A stretch of 58,861 nt of DNA from DATJGF01 sp035495315 (GCA_035495315.1 DATJGF010000078.1:1-58861); one strand, 5' to 3'. Shown: positions 1 to 9,310, counted from the first letter of the stretch. A program made the numbers and translations. Notes: generated from the letters alone by a model not told the origin.

Positions 1-2
1 TG

Positions 3-104
3 GAAGACCAGAACAGACAACACCCATGCGCTGCCTCTGAGCCACCTGCGAAAATTCACCCCCCCAGCGCGACGCTGGAACGAACCGAGCTGGCATTGCG
101 ATGA
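3..104 (+). CDS. 3' end of an upstream gene (partial)
   Basis: The reading frame beginning at base 3 is open to a TGA at 102-104, and that stop overlaps the ATG at 101 of the next gene as ATGA. The same coupling occurs at the next junction (1657-1660), so this is probably the tail of the preceding operon gene. Only about 33 residues are visible and they are rich in Pro, Ala and charged residues. No family can be assigned. Confidence 0.4.
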   Translation, partial: EDQNRQHPCAASEPPAKIHPPSATLERTELALR

Positions 105-1660
105 ATGTGGTCGAACAGATCCTGTCGCGCGGCGAAGCTGCCGCACCGGCGGTGCTGACCCAGAACAGCATCTGCACTTATGGGGAACTCCGGCAGCGGG
201 TCAATTATATCGCAGCTTGGCTCCTAAAACGTGGTCACTCCAAAGGTGCCCGCATAGGTATCTTCGCTGAGAACAGCGCCTTTTTTGTGGCGGTCTACCT
301 TGGAATCATCCGTGCGGGGCTGGTGGCGGTGCCGTTGCCGACAGAACTCGGCGCAGAATCGCTGGCCAAAATGGCTCTGGTTTCAGGCATGAGCGAAGTG
401 CTGGCATCGACGCGCCTGGCTAAGCGCGCGCGCGATTGGGCGGGCCTGGCAGGCATTCCAGCTCTCAGCGAAACGGAACTAGGGACGCCAGCGCCAGACG
501 GCGCAAAATCACTGCCCGAAATTGAACCGCGCCAGGACCTGGCATCGCTGATGTTCACGTCGGGATCAACTGGCTCGCCAAAGGCAGTGATGATCACGCA
601 CCGCAACATTGAATGCAATGCTCAGGACATCATTGGTTATATGGGATTGAGCGCGGCAGATCGCGTGATGGTGGTTCTGCCCTTTTTTTATTGCTTCGGT
701 CTTTCGCTCCTGCACACGCACCTGATGACGGGAGCCGCGCTCGTGCTCAACAATGCCTTCAAACTTTTCCCAGAGCAGGTGCTCGAGGAGATGCGGGGAC
801 AAAATTGCACGGGTCTGGCCGGAGTGCCCTCGACTTACCAAATCCTGCTGCGAAAGACCCGTTTTCCAACGTTGACCTTCCCGGGATTGAGGTGGTTTCA
901 GCAGGCGGGAGGCAAGCTGCCGGACGCCTGCATCAGGGAACTTCGCAGTTCCTTTCCACACGTACGTTTCTTTCTGATGTATGGCCAGACGGAAGGGACG
1001 TCACGCCTGAGCTATCTGCCGCCGGAACGTCTTCAGGAGAAGTTTGGATCGATCGGCAAAGGACTTTCCTCGACGAGATTGGAAGTGCTGAAGGGGGACG
1101 GCGCGCCAGTTGTCCCTGGCAGCGGTGAGATCGGGGAAATCGTGGCTTCGGGAGAAAATATCGGACAGGGGTATTGGAACGATCCGGTCGAGACCGCGGT
1201 ATTTTTTAAAAATGGCAAGCTGCATACCGGCGATCTGGCGAGGGTCGACGACGACGGTTTCATCTTCTTCGTGGAGCGCACGCGGGACATGATCAAAGTG
1301 GGAGGCAATCGGGTCAGTTCCCGCGAGGTGGAAGGAGTGATCGCCGAAATTCAGGACGTGGTTGAGGTGGCTGTGATCGGCGTAGCGCACGACTTACTGG
1401 GCGAAGCCATCAAAGCGTTTGTAGTTCCGAGGCGAAATTCCGGACTGAGGCCCGATGCGATCCTTACGCATTGCCGCAACCGACTGCCGGCATTCAAAGT
1501 ACCGCACGAAATCAATTTCCTGGAAGCGATGCCCTACAACTCTGCGGGTAAAATCCTAAAGCCAAAACTAAGAGAAATGGCGAAAGCACCGACGATTGAA
1601 GAACCGATGCCCGTGCTGGCGAACGTCGCTGGAGCTTCCGCTTTAATTGAAGCACGATGA
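101..1660 (+). CDS. AMP-forming acyl-CoA/acyl-ACP ligase
   Basis: This 519-residue protein is an ANL-superfamily adenylating enzyme that activates a carboxylic acid as acyl-AMP and passes it to CoA or a carrier protein. The A3 nucleotide loop FTSGSTGSPK lies near residue 152. YGQTEG (A5) is near residue 294, the GDLARVDDDGF...R core (A7-A8) near 377-402, and NSAGKILK with the A10 lysine near 485. The length is normal for the family. It resembles ligases found in exosortase-type exopolysaccharide loci. Its stop overlaps the ATG of the NAD-synthase-like gene, and a carrier protein lies downstream at 6496, so that protein is a plausible acceptor (inference). The substrate is unknown. Confidence 0.92.
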   Translation: MNVVEQILSRGEAAAPAVLTQNSICTYGELRQRVNYIAAWLLKRGHSKGARIGIFAENSAFFVAVYLGIIRAGLVAVPLPTELGAESLAKMALVSGMSEVLASTRLAKRARDWAGLAGIPALSETELGTPAPDGAKSLPEIEPRQDLASLMFTSGSTGSPKAVMITHRNIECNAQDIIGYMGLSAADRVMVVLPFFYCFGLSLLHTHLMTGAALVLNNAFKLFPEQVLEEMRGQNCTGLAGVPSTYQILLRKTRFPTLTFPGLRWFQQAGGKLPDACIRELRSSFPHVRFFLMYGQTEGTSRLSYLPPERLQEKFGSIGKGLSSTRLEVLKGDGAPVVPGSGEIGEIVASGENIGQGYWNDPVETAVFFKNGKLHTGDLARVDDDGFIFFVERTRDMIKVGGNRVSSREVEGVIAEIQDVVEVAVIGVAHDLLGEAIKAFVVPRRNSGLRPDAILTHCRNRLPAFKVPHEINFLEAMPYNSAGKILKPKLREMAKAPTIEEPMPVLANVAGASALIEAR

Positions 1661-2706
1661 ACACACCAATCCAGTCCGTAATCAGCAAGCTCCCCCTGCA
1701 CGAACTGTTTAGTGAAACCCTCTTGCGAAGCCAGCAGCGATTCTCGCGAGGTTTGCTGGAGATCGATTGCCCCCGAGAGGTCGACCGCATCTGCACTTCC
1801 ATGCGCCAACTCATCTTTCGCGATTTCAGGAAAAAAGGGGTAGTCGTGGGCCTTTCCGGCGGAATCGACAGCAGCACCGTGGCGGCGCTCGCGGCGCGCG
1901 CGATGGGTCCCGATCGCGTGATAGGACTATTGATGCCCGAAAAAGATTCATCCGCTGAAACCTTGGCACTTAGTCATTTGATGGCGGAACACCTCGGGAT
2001 TAAATCCAAACACGAGGACATTTCTACGATGCTGGAAGCAGCCGGGTGCTATCGGCGGCGTGATGATGCTATTCGTCTGGTCGTGCCCGAATACGGGCCG
2101 GGTTGGAAATCCAAACTGGTTTTGCCCAATGTCGTCGATGGGGAGAGTTTCCGGCTGTTTGCTATTGTGACCCAGTCTCCGAACGGTGAGCAAATAACCC
2201 GCACTTTAACTCTCGAAGCCAGCCTTGGAATAGTCGCGGCGACCAATTTTAAACAGCGAACCCGCAAAATGCTGGAGTATTTCCATGCCGATCGACTCAA
2301 TTATGCTGTGGCCGGCACGCCGAACCGGCTCGAATACGAGTTGGGGTTTTTTGTCAAGCTGGGGGACGGAGCGGCCGACTTCAAACCGATCGCCCATTTG
2401 TATAAGAGTCAAGTGTATCAATTGGCCACCTACTTAGGCGTTCCTCGAGAAATCCTCAATCGGCCGCCCACCACAGACACCTACTCCTTGCCCCAGACGC
2501 AGCAGGAATTCTATTTCTGCCTTCCGTATGAGTTGATGGACCTGATGCTCTATGCCCAGTCCCATGGTTATACGCCCTTCGAGATCGCTGCCGAGGTTGG
2601 GCTGCGGCCCGACCAGATTGAACGGGTCTTTCGGGATATCGATGCCAAGCGCCGTATCGCCAATTATCTGAATGCCCGCCCCTCCCTGATGGAGTACGTG
2701 AACTGA
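1657..2706 (+). CDS. NAD-synthase-like ATP-pyrophosphatase
   Basis: This 349-residue protein has the PP-loop SGGIDSS near residues 67-73 and later NAD-synthase signatures (GTPNRLEYELGFFVKLGDG, then FKPIAHLYKSQVYQLA). These fit an NH3-dependent NAD synthetase, which adenylates a carboxylate and amidates it. No nitrilase-type glutaminase domain is present. An extra block of about 55 residues (roughly 130-185) sits between the ATP loop and the conserved second half and makes it longer than a standard short NadE. It overlaps the ligase gene by 4 bp (ATGA) inside a polysaccharide operon. Either it is a housekeeping NAD synthetase caught in the operon or an amidating enzyme for a glycan precursor. 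The sequence does not decide this. Confidence 0.8.
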   Translation: MNTPIQSVISKLPLHELFSETLLRSQQRFSRGLLEIDCPREVDRICTSMRQLIFRDFRKKGVVVGLSGGIDSSTVAALAARAMGPDRVIGLLMPEKDSSAETLALSHLMAEHLGIKSKHEDISTMLEAAGCYRRRDDAIRLVVPEYGPGWKSKLVLPNVVDGESFRLFAIVTQSPNGEQITRTLTLEASLGIVAATNFKQRTRKMLEYFHADRLNYAVAGTPNRLEYELGFFVKLGDGAADFKPIAHLYKSQVYQLATYLGVPREILNRPPTTDTYSLPQTQQEFYFCLPYELMDLMLYAQSHGYTPFEIAAEVGLRPDQIERVFRDIDAKRRIANYLNARPSLMEYVN

Positions 2707-2730
2707 GTCACCGCGCGCGACGTCCACTGA

Positions 2731-4062
2731 ATGTACCCCACCCAGAACATCGAAATGGAATACGGCCAAGCCAGCACCACGGTTTTATCAGCCGACCCAA
2801 AATCCCTTGGGGAGCCGAGGATATCCGGGGCGGGCAAGGTGGAATTAGTGTGTCCCAATGGGTGGGTGCAGTCAGCCTTCTATTTTTCGTTATTGGCGAT
2901 TCCGTTTTTCCAATTGTACTTGCCTGGAACAGGCGAGCGGCTCGGAGTGAAGCGAGTAATTCAGGGATTAATGCTGGCGGCGATAGTTTCACGACCGCGG
3001 GTTTGTTTGCGGTTGCTGCCGGTAGCCCTTTGTTGGTTATTTGCGTATTGCTGTCTCAGGATAATCTTCGGTCTGTGGCTTGCGCCACAATACTGGGCAC
3101 TGTGGTGGCCCAATAGCCTGGAGTTGCTGCAATTCCTGTTGCCTTGGACCTGGCTCCTCTTCAACGTCTTGCATTATCCGCGATTTCGTGAGGGTGGACT
3201 TTGGGCATTTGTTGCCGGCGTTTCGCTCTGCGCCGCGCTTCACATCGTGGGTATTGGAGTTACCGAAGTTGACAACGGCGCGGAAGGCCGCTCGACGGTG
3301 TTTGAACAGAATGCAAACGAAATCGGAGAAACATACGGTGTGGCGCTAGTCGCCCTCGTCGCCTTGGGACTGTTTCGTGAAACGAAGCAAGCTTTGCGCG
3401 TATTGGTGTTTCCGCTGGCCCTCTTGACGGCAATCGCGCTGGCGAAAACCGGGTCGCGCACTGGGGCTTTGTTGTCCACCGTGGGAATAGTGGTGTTGTT
3501 GCCGCAGACACGGGCTTTTCTGCCAAGAATCAAGCGGTATGTGATTCTACTCCTGGTTGCACTGGTCTTCGCGGGCGCCATGTACCAAATCCCGACTGTG
3601 CTCAAACGTTTTTCTTCGGTCGCTTCTTCGGATGTGACGCAGGAAGAAGCTCGAGCCCGAATGGTTCCCGTGCTGTGGGAAATCTTTTTACGAAGCCCGG
3701 TTTATGGCTCCGGCCCGGAGCAATATCAATTTGAGCTGACGCGACGGGCAATGCCGTACCTAGCCGACAAACAGCAACTCATCAGCGCCCATAATTTGCC
3801 CCTGTTTCTGTTGGCGGAGATGGGAGTTATCGGCTTCTTAATCTTTGCTGTTGGATTGGGCAAAGCCCTTGCCGCCGCGTGGCATTCGCGGCTCGGTTCT
3901 TGCGGTTTGCTGCCGTTGGCCTGGCTGTTACCCATGACCATCGCCGGCCTGACGATCAGTTGCCCTGTGTTTTCGCCACTTTTATGGCTGGCGATCGCCT
4001 ATGCGCTAGCTTGCGCTGACCCGATTCGGCGACAAGTCGGTTTCCGATTGGGTGTGCAATAA
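2731..4062 (+). CDS. O-antigen ligase / Wzy-like polytopic membrane protein
   Basis: This 443-residue protein is very hydrophobic, with about ten predicted membrane segments and a soluble loop between the later helices (about residues 290-345). The SRTGALLSTVG segment around residue 245, followed by a helix, and the late loop with RARMVPVLWE and YGSGPEQYQ, resemble the Wzy_C/O-antigen ligase family, which polymerises or transfers undecaprenyl-linked glycans on the periplasmic side. It is the only candidate polymerase or ligase in the operon. No Wzx flippase or Wza/Wzc export protein is in the window. Assignment rests on topology and a weak motif. Confidence 0.75.
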   Translation: MYPTQNIEMEYGQASTTVLSADPKSLGEPRISGAGKVELVCPNGWVQSAFYFSLLAIPFFQLYLPGTGERLGVKRVIQGLMLAAIVSRPRVCLRLLPVALCWLFAYCCLRIIFGLWLAPQYWALWWPNSLELLQFLLPWTWLLFNVLHYPRFREGGLWAFVAGVSLCAALHIVGIGVTEVDNGAEGRSTVFEQNANEIGETYGVALVALVALGLFRETKQALRVLVFPLALLTAIALAKTGSRTGALLSTVGIVVLLPQTRAFLPRIKRYVILLLVALVFAGAMYQIPTVLKRFSSVASSDVTQEEARARMVPVLWEIFLRSPVYGSGPEQYQFELTRRAMPYLADKQQLISAHNLPLFLLAEMGVIGFLIFAVGLGKALAAAWHSRLGSCGLLPLAWLLPMTIAGLTISCPVFSPLLWLAIAYALACADPIRRQVGFRLGVQ

Positions 4063-4079
4063 AATTCGGTGGAGCGATT

Positions 4080-5255
4080 ATGCGTGTTGCCCTGGTTGCA
4101 ACCAGCCTACGATTGGCTGGCGCTGAAAAACAGTTCGTCTACATTGCGCGGGCACTTTTCGCGGCCGGCATCCAGACCAAAGTCTTCTACTTAGGGGCCG
4201 GCGATTATTATCAAAACCTGCTGCACGAAGCAAAGATACCTTTGTGCCACATTTTCCATCCCAAGCGCCCACTGTTCATGTTGACACGTTTGATTCGGGA
4301 AACGCTTTCCTTCAGACCGCATGCCGTGATGGCGAGTCAATTTGGCGACCTGATCTTCGCGGGTCCGGCGGGTCGTCTTTGCAATGCGCTGGTGTTAGGG
4401 GGGGTGCGAAGTGATGGGTTCTATGAGTTGCGAACGTCAGGGCACCGAAGCGGGTTCTTGCTGGCTCTTGCGCACGCACTCATTGCCAATTCTTATCGCG
4501 CAAAGCAGAACCTGGTGTCGAAGGGAATTGATGCAGACAAAATCGCGGTGCTGCCAAACGTGATCGACCTTGCGGAGTTCGATCGGCGCGCGGCGGCCCC
4601 GTACCCCAACGAGGTGCCCGCTGGCCGAATACCCATCGTCGCTGTTGGCACGTTGCAGCCCTGCAAGCGCTTCGACAGATTTTTGGAGGCGCTCGCTGTG
4701 GCTCGGGACCGTGAACCGGCGATCTTCGGCGTACTGGCAGGCAAAGACTTAGGCTTAAGAGCAATACTGGAACAAAAGGCGCGGGACTTGGGATTGCTGC
4801 CCGGACATGTCGCTTTCCTTGGCGAATGTCATCAGGTTCCGTCTTTATTGCGGTACTCGCGTTTATTAGTGCTCTGTTCGGATTACGAGGGTTTCCCGAA
4901 TGTGATCCTGGAGGCGATGGCCGCTGGTTTGTCTGTGGTCACAACCCCAGCCGGAGACGCACCACGCATCGTGCAGGAGGGCGTTACTGGCTACGTGGTC
5001 AAGACTGACGATACGCGAGGTCTGGCTGACTGCATCTGCCGGCTAGCGGCAAATCCTGGACTCAGCGCGCAATTGGGAGGGGCAGGTCGAATGCGCGTTT
5101 TACGCGACTATAATGTCTCCTGCTTAGCCGACCGGCTGTTGGCGGTGCTGCGCGATCATGCCGATAAGAAGCGGAAGACCTCGCTTTTGCGCACATTGAA
5201 TCAGACGAAGGTTATAAACGAAAGTGCTGCCACCGGAGCTTTATCGGCCGTCTAG
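4080..5255 (+). CDS. GT4-family glycosyltransferase
   Basis: This 391-residue GT-B retaining glycosyltransferase probably works on the cytoplasmic face, adding a sugar from an NDP-sugar to the lipid-linked repeat. The N-terminal domain starts with ALVATSLRLAGAEKQFVYIARAL. The C-terminal domain carries VAVGTLQPCKRFDRFLEAL and the E-x7-E motif in DYEGFPNVILEAMAAG. It starts 17 bp after the membrane protein gene and is followed at 5282 by a paralogue with the same architecture, so the pair probably arose by tandem duplication. Donor and acceptor cannot be read from the sequence. Confidence 0.92.
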   Translation: MRVALVATSLRLAGAEKQFVYIARALFAAGIQTKVFYLGAGDYYQNLLHEAKIPLCHIFHPKRPLFMLTRLIRETLSFRPHAVMASQFGDLIFAGPAGRLCNALVLGGVRSDGFYELRTSGHRSGFLLALAHALIANSYRAKQNLVSKGIDADKIAVLPNVIDLAEFDRRAAAPYPNEVPAGRIPIVAVGTLQPCKRFDRFLEALAVARDREPAIFGVLAGKDLGLRAILEQKARDLGLLPGHVAFLGECHQVPSLLRYSRLLVLCSDYEGFPNVILEAMAAGLSVVTTPAGDAPRIVQEGVTGYVVKTDDTRGLADCICRLAANPGLSAQLGGAGRMRVLRDYNVSCLADRLLAVLRDHADKKRKTSLLRTLNQTKVINESAATGALSAV

Positions 5256-5281
5256 TCCGCTGCTTTTGCGGTAATCACGTC

Positions 5282-6499
5282 ATGATTGATTTGTCTCACC
5301 TAAGGATTTGCTGGCTTGCTGGAACTCTCGGCCAAGGGGGAGCAGAGCGGCAACTGTTTTATCTTGCACAAGCCTTATGCCAGAGCGGAGCCAAGGTGCG
5401 GGTGCTTTCGTTGGACCGAGGCGCGTTTTGGGAGCAACCGATAAGAGATACGGGAGCGAAGGTGACTTGGGTTGGACAAGGTCGCTCGCAGCTAAAACGG
5501 CTTTTCAGAATTGCCAAGGCATTGAAACAGGAACCGGTAGATGTCCTTCAAGCGCAGCATTTTTACACGAATGCGTACGCAACGGTCGCTGCCTGGTTGG
5601 GTAACTGCAAAGGGATCGGCGCGCTCCGCAGCAATGGGACGTTCGATGTCCTGCAAAGCGGGCGGATGGGCGGTCGCATCAATTTACACCTTCCCAGAAT
5701 TCTGGCGGGTAATTCTAAGAGCGCGATTCGCTATGCGATTCGACGGGGCGTGCCCGCAGGCCGTCTTCACTTCCTGCCTAACGCGGTTGATACCGAGCAG
5801 TTCAAGCCACCCGCGGTGAAGAGGGAAGGGCCAGTAACCCTGGTTGCGGCAGGACGCCTGACCAGAGAGAAAAGGTTCGATCGGTTCCTTTCGATTCTCC
5901 ACAGGGTTCGGAACGAGCATGGTTTGAACGTACGCGGGCTAATTGTCGGCTCGAGCGGCGGGGATCGCGATTTGCGGCCGGAACTGGAACGACAAGCCAA
6001 AGAATTAGGATTATTGCCGGAGGGCGTTCGTTTTGTAGGCAGCGTAAGTGATATGTCCTCGCTGTATAAGCTGGCCACCATTTGTGTCCTGACCTCGGAC
6101 CATGAAGGAACGCCTAATGTGTTGCTGGAGGCGATGGCAAGCGGACTGCCGGTCGTTGCGACGGATGTCGGTGGAGTACCGGACATTGTGACGCATGGAC
6201 AAACGGGTTTTGTTACGCCGGTCCGGGAGCTTCGTGCCCAGCACGACGCAATCCTCACTTTGATCCGCAATCCGGACCTCAGAACCCGGATGGGAACTCG
6301 TGCGCGTGCGTATGTCGAGGCGACTCATTCTTTGGATCAGCTACCGGCGCGGTTAATGGCGTTGTATGATTTTGCCTTTTCCACCAAAACAAAACTCGAC
6401 CGGCAATCAGCCGCGGGCCCACTCTCACCAAACATTGCACAAATCCGACCGGTGCCTCGGATCGGCGGCGGCACTCAGTCAATCAAGATGAATATATGA
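5282..6499 (+). CDS. GT4-family glycosyltransferase (paralogue of the preceding gene)
   Basis: This 405-residue protein has an N-terminal GAERQLFYLAQAL segment and the C-terminal donor-site motifs VAAGRLTREKRFDRFL and DHEGTPNVLLEAMASG with both E-x7-E glutamates. It aligns along its length with the gene just upstream but differs enough to expect a different linkage. The C-terminal 40 residues are low in hydrophobicity and look like an unstructured tail. Its stop overlaps the ATG of the carrier-protein gene (6496-6499), which suggests coupled translation. Confidence 0.92.
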   Translation: MIDLSHLRICWLAGTLGQGGAERQLFYLAQALCQSGAKVRVLSLDRGAFWEQPIRDTGAKVTWVGQGRSQLKRLFRIAKALKQEPVDVLQAQHFYTNAYATVAAWLGNCKGIGALRSNGTFDVLQSGRMGGRINLHLPRILAGNSKSAIRYAIRRGVPAGRLHFLPNAVDTEQFKPPAVKREGPVTLVAAGRLTREKRFDRFLSILHRVRNEHGLNVRGLIVGSSGGDRDLRPELERQAKELGLLPEGVRFVGSVSDMSSLYKLATICVLTSDHEGTPNVLLEAMASGLPVVATDVGGVPDIVTHGQTGFVTPVRELRAQHDAILTLIRNPDLRTRMGTRARAYVEATHSLDQLPARLMALYDFAFSTKTKLDRQSAAGPLSPNIAQIRPVPRIGGGTQSIKMNI

Positions 6500-6873
6500 A
6501 CATCGAAGAACGCATCAGAACTTTTATTCTCAAGAACCTCTACTTCGCTGAAGGATCGGCCCTGAGCGATGATGTCTCCTTCCTTGCAGAAGGGATCATT
6601 GACTCAATGGGCGCACTGGAATTGGTGACCTTCGTCGAATCCGAATTCGGGATTCGAATCGATATGTCGGAGGTGGTAGTGAAGAATTTTGATTCTATTG
6701 CCAAACTCGCCAACTTCGTTCGCCGGAAGCTCGCGTTAAAGCCGCAAGGGGCGAACGGCTCGTTGCAGGTTCCGGCAGACATACAGGGCAAGGCAGTCGC
6801 CGTCGCCCTGCCCACGCAAGAAGCGGGTGCAGTCCGGAAGTACAACGAAGGCAACGCCGAGGTAAAGGCCTAA
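6496..6873 (+). CDS. Acyl carrier protein (EPS operon)
   Basis: This 125-residue protein has an ACP fold over about residues 1-82. The phosphopantetheine site is Ser37 in GIIDSMGALELV, followed by the usual acidic helix (FVESEFGIRI). A 40-residue Ala/Gly-rich tail of unknown role extends beyond the normal ACP length. It overlaps the upstream glycosyltransferase by 4 bp. It should carry an acyl or aminoacyl thioester made by the adenylating ligase at 101 (inference), perhaps for transfer to a sugar. It is distinct from the carrier protein at 17198-17425. Confidence 0.9.
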   Translation: MNIEERIRTFILKNLYFAEGSALSDDVSFLAEGIIDSMGALELVTFVESEFGIRIDMSEVVVKNFDSIAKLANFVRRKLALKPQGANGSLQVPADIQGKAVAVALPTQEAGAVRKYNEGNAEVKA

Positions 6874-6902
6874 GCGGTTAGTTTCTCAGTTCAACTTAGC
6901 AT

Positions 6903-7955
6903 ATGACTCACTCAGAACATCCTTTGGTATCCGTCATCGTCCCTTGCCGTAATGAATCGGGTTATATCGAGGCCTGCCTCGAATCCATTCTTCGTCAGCA
7001 CCCGCCCGAGGGCGGACTGGAGATCATCGTTGCGGATGGCGTGTCCACTGACGGCACTCGTGAATATGTGCAACAATTTTGCGCGGCGCATCCGCAGGTG
7101 CGCTTTTTGAACAATCCGGGGCGCATCGTATCAACGGGACTGAACGCGGCATTACGCGAGGCAAGGGGTGAAGTGATCATCCGCATGGATGCTCACACGG
7201 TGTATGCCCCTGATTATATTCAACGGTGCCTGACGGTGCTTCAGGAAACCGGCGCTGATAACGTCGGTGGCCCAATGCGAACTACGGCAGTTACGTTCAA
7301 GGAACGGGCAATCCGCGCGGTGTTTCACTCGCCATTCGCGGTCGGCGGCGCTCGTTCGCATGACCCTGATTACGAGGGCTACGTCGACACCGTGATCTAC
7401 GGTTGCTGGAAAAAAAGCGTTTTCGATCGCGTCGGCTATTTTGACGAAGAATTGGTCCGCAACCAGGATGACGAGCACAACCTGAGAATTGTGCGCAGTG
7501 GGGGCAAGGTGTATCAATCGCCCCGCATTCAGAGTTGGTACCACGTTCGAGATTCATTTCTGGCTTTGCTGCGACAGTACATGCAGTACGGCTACTGGAA
7601 GGTGCTGGTAATTCGGAGTCATCGACGGCCGGCGTCGATTCGTCATGTTATCCCGGCGGCGTTTGTGGCGAGCCTGGCGCTACTAATGGTGATCGGTTGG
7701 TTTTGGCACCCCGCTTTGAGAACGGCCGGCTGTCTGGGAACGGCTTATTTAATCGGTGTATTGCTGGCTTCATTAATCACTGCCGCCCGGACCGAATGGA
7801 AATTGTTACCGTTTTTGCCATTGGCATTTGGCTGCTTTCATTTGGGTTATGGATACGGGTTCCTGCGGGGCGTGCTGGATTTTGCGATCTTCCAGAAAGC
7901 GCCGGCGGCCCGTTTCGTACAGTTAACGCGAAAGCCGCATCGCACACCTGCGTAA
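6903..7955 (+). CDS. GT2-family glycosyltransferase with C-terminal membrane segments
   Basis: This 350-residue protein has a GT-A fold. VSVIVPCRNESGYIEACLESI begins near residue 9, the nucleotide site is DGVSTDGT, and the DXD-like motif is MDAHTVY near residue 97. ED-type acidic residues follow in NQDDEHNLRIV. Two or three hydrophobic stretches near residues 250-330 anchor it to the membrane, as in succinoglycan ExoA-type transferases. It probably elongates the polysaccharide repeat. The ATG follows a short intergenic sequence containing CAACTTAGCAT, which recurs before the aminotransferase start at 8087. Confidence 0.9.
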   Translation: MTHSEHPLVSVIVPCRNESGYIEACLESILRQHPPEGGLEIIVADGVSTDGTREYVQQFCAAHPQVRFLNNPGRIVSTGLNAALREARGEVIIRMDAHTVYAPDYIQRCLTVLQETGADNVGGPMRTTAVTFKERAIRAVFHSPFAVGGARSHDPDYEGYVDTVIYGCWKKSVFDRVGYFDEELVRNQDDEHNLRIVRSGGKVYQSPRIQSWYHVRDSFLALLRQYMQYGYWKVLVIRSHRRPASIRHVIPAAFVASLALLMVIGWFWHPALRTAGCLGTAYLIGVLLASLITAARTEWKLLPFLPLAFGCFHLGYGYGFLRGVLDFAIFQKAPAARFVQLTRKPHRTPA

Positions 7956-8000
7956 GGAGAAGTTTTTTCCAAGAAGAAGTAGGGGCCGATCAAAATCCCA

Positions 8001-8050
8001 GTATTGCGGAGTTTCACTCTGCGGTACAGCAGAGTGAAACTCTGCGTTAC
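8001..8050. repeat. Short hairpin form of the GTAACGCAGAGTTTCA repeat
   Basis: This is an imperfect palindrome with arms of about 22 nt around GGTACA; the arms match at about 19 of 22 positions. The right arm, GCAGAGTGAAACTCTGCGTTAC, together with the preceding bases matches 30 nt of the element at 57452 in reverse complement. It lies between the GT2 and aminotransferase genes inside the operon, so it would be transcribed as a strong hairpin and could act as an attenuator or an mRNA-stability element (inference). Confidence 0.8.
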
Positions 8051-8086
8051 GAGCGCCTAAAACTCTGGTCACAACTTAGCATCCAT

Positions 8087-9310
8087 ATGAGTCCTATCCC
8101 ATTCTATAAACCGAGCATAGGAGAAGCAGAAATTGAGGAGGTCGCCGATGCCCTGCGAAGCGGTTGGCTGACCACTGGTCCCAAAGTCCGGCAATTCGAG
8201 TCGGAGTTTTCCCGCTACCTGGGCCATCGCCATTCCGTAGCTCTCAACTCCTGCACGGCCGCTTTGCACCTCGCGCTGGAGGCTACTGGGTTACAAGCCG
8301 GTCAAACGGTCGTCGTTCCAACGATGACGTTTGCAGCGACAGCCGAAGTGGTGCACTACTTCAAAGCGATTCCTTTGTTGGTCGATTGCCGTTTGGACGA
8401 TCTGAATCTGGATGTCGCTGACGCTCGCCAAAAGATCGACGCGGCAAGGGCTCGTGGTGAGCAGGTTGTCGCCATTATTCCTGTGCATTATGGCGGTCAG
8501 ATTGGCGATGTGGTCGGAGTTCGCGCCCTGGCTGGCGAGTATGACCTGAAAGTGATCGAAGATGCGGCACATTGCTGTCCCGCATGGTACCGCGAAGGCA
8601 AAACCGAACCGTGGCAACCGGTGGGCAGTTCTGCTGAAATCAGTTGTTATTCCTTCTACGCCAATAAGACCATCACGACCGGTGAAGGCGGTATGGCGTG
8701 CACCGAATCGGAGGAATTGGCGAACCGGATGCGGCTGATGTCATTGCACGGCATCTCACGGGATGCCTGGAAGCGGTATTCCGCCGACGGCTCCTGGTTT
8801 TATGAAATCATCGCGCCTGGGTTCAAATATAACCTCACCGATATTGCCGCGGCGATTGGCTTGCACCAACTACGGAAGGCCGACCGCATGCACCAGCGGC
8901 GCACCCAATTAGCGCAACTCTATTCCGAACAGCTTGGCGAGGTTGATGAGTTAGTGCTACCACGGACCCTGCCCGATCGCATTCATTCCTGGCACCTCTA
9001 CTCGATCCGCCTGCGTCAGAGGGCAGGCGGTGTCGATCGCTCGAGAGCGATTGCTGAGCTCAAAGCCGCCGGGATCGGAGCGAGCGTCCATTGGATGCCG
9101 CTGCACCTCCACCCCTTTTATCGCGATGCTTTCGGTTACCAGCCATCCGATTGTCCGGTCGCAGCTTCGATTTTCCCCGAGTTGATCAGTTTGCCTTTGT
9201 ATCCAGACCTTACGCCAGAGCAGATCGCTGAAATATGCGACGTCCTCAAAACCATCATTGCCGCGGATCGCTCCGTCGCCGGTGTCGATTTCGATACGGT
9301 AGTCGAGTAA
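8087..9310 (+). CDS. DegT/DnrJ/EryC1/StrS-family sugar aminotransferase
   Basis: This is a PLP-dependent aminotransferase that makes amino sugars from keto sugars. The frame is open further upstream, but homology begins at MSPIPFYKPSIGEAEIEEV, so the ATG at 8087 is chosen (407 residues). The PLP lysine is Lys194 in FYANKTITTGEGG, and IPVHYGGQIGDV and DAAHCCPA are typical of the family. The FlaA1-type dehydratase downstream could supply a 4-keto sugar substrate. Its start sits 36 bp after the hairpin repeat at 8001-8050. Confidence 0.93.
   Translation: MSPIPFYKPSIGEAEIEEVADALRSGWLTTGPKVRQFESEFSRYLGHRHSVALNSCTAALHLALEATGLQAGQTVVVPTMTFAATAEVVHYFKAIPLLVDCRLDDLNLDVADARQKIDAARARGEQVVAIIPVHYGGQIGDVVGVRALAGEYDLKVIEDAAHCCPAWYREGKTEPWQPVGSSAEISCYSFYANKTITTGEGGMACTESEELANRMRLMSLHGISRDAWKRYSADGSWFYEIIAPGFKYNLTDIAAAIGLHQLRKADRMHQRRTQLAQLYSEQLGEVDELVLPRTLPDRIHSWHLYSIRLRQRAGGVDRSRAIAELKAAGIGASVHWMPLHLHPFYRDAFGYQPSDCPVAASIFPELISLPLYPDLTPEQIAEICDVLKTIIAADRSVAGVDFDTVVE

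Noticed and set aside
7535..8086. Long N-terminal extension of the DegT aminotransferase
   Set aside because: The extension translates another gene and an intergenic hairpin in a different frame. The family begins at the ATG at 8087.
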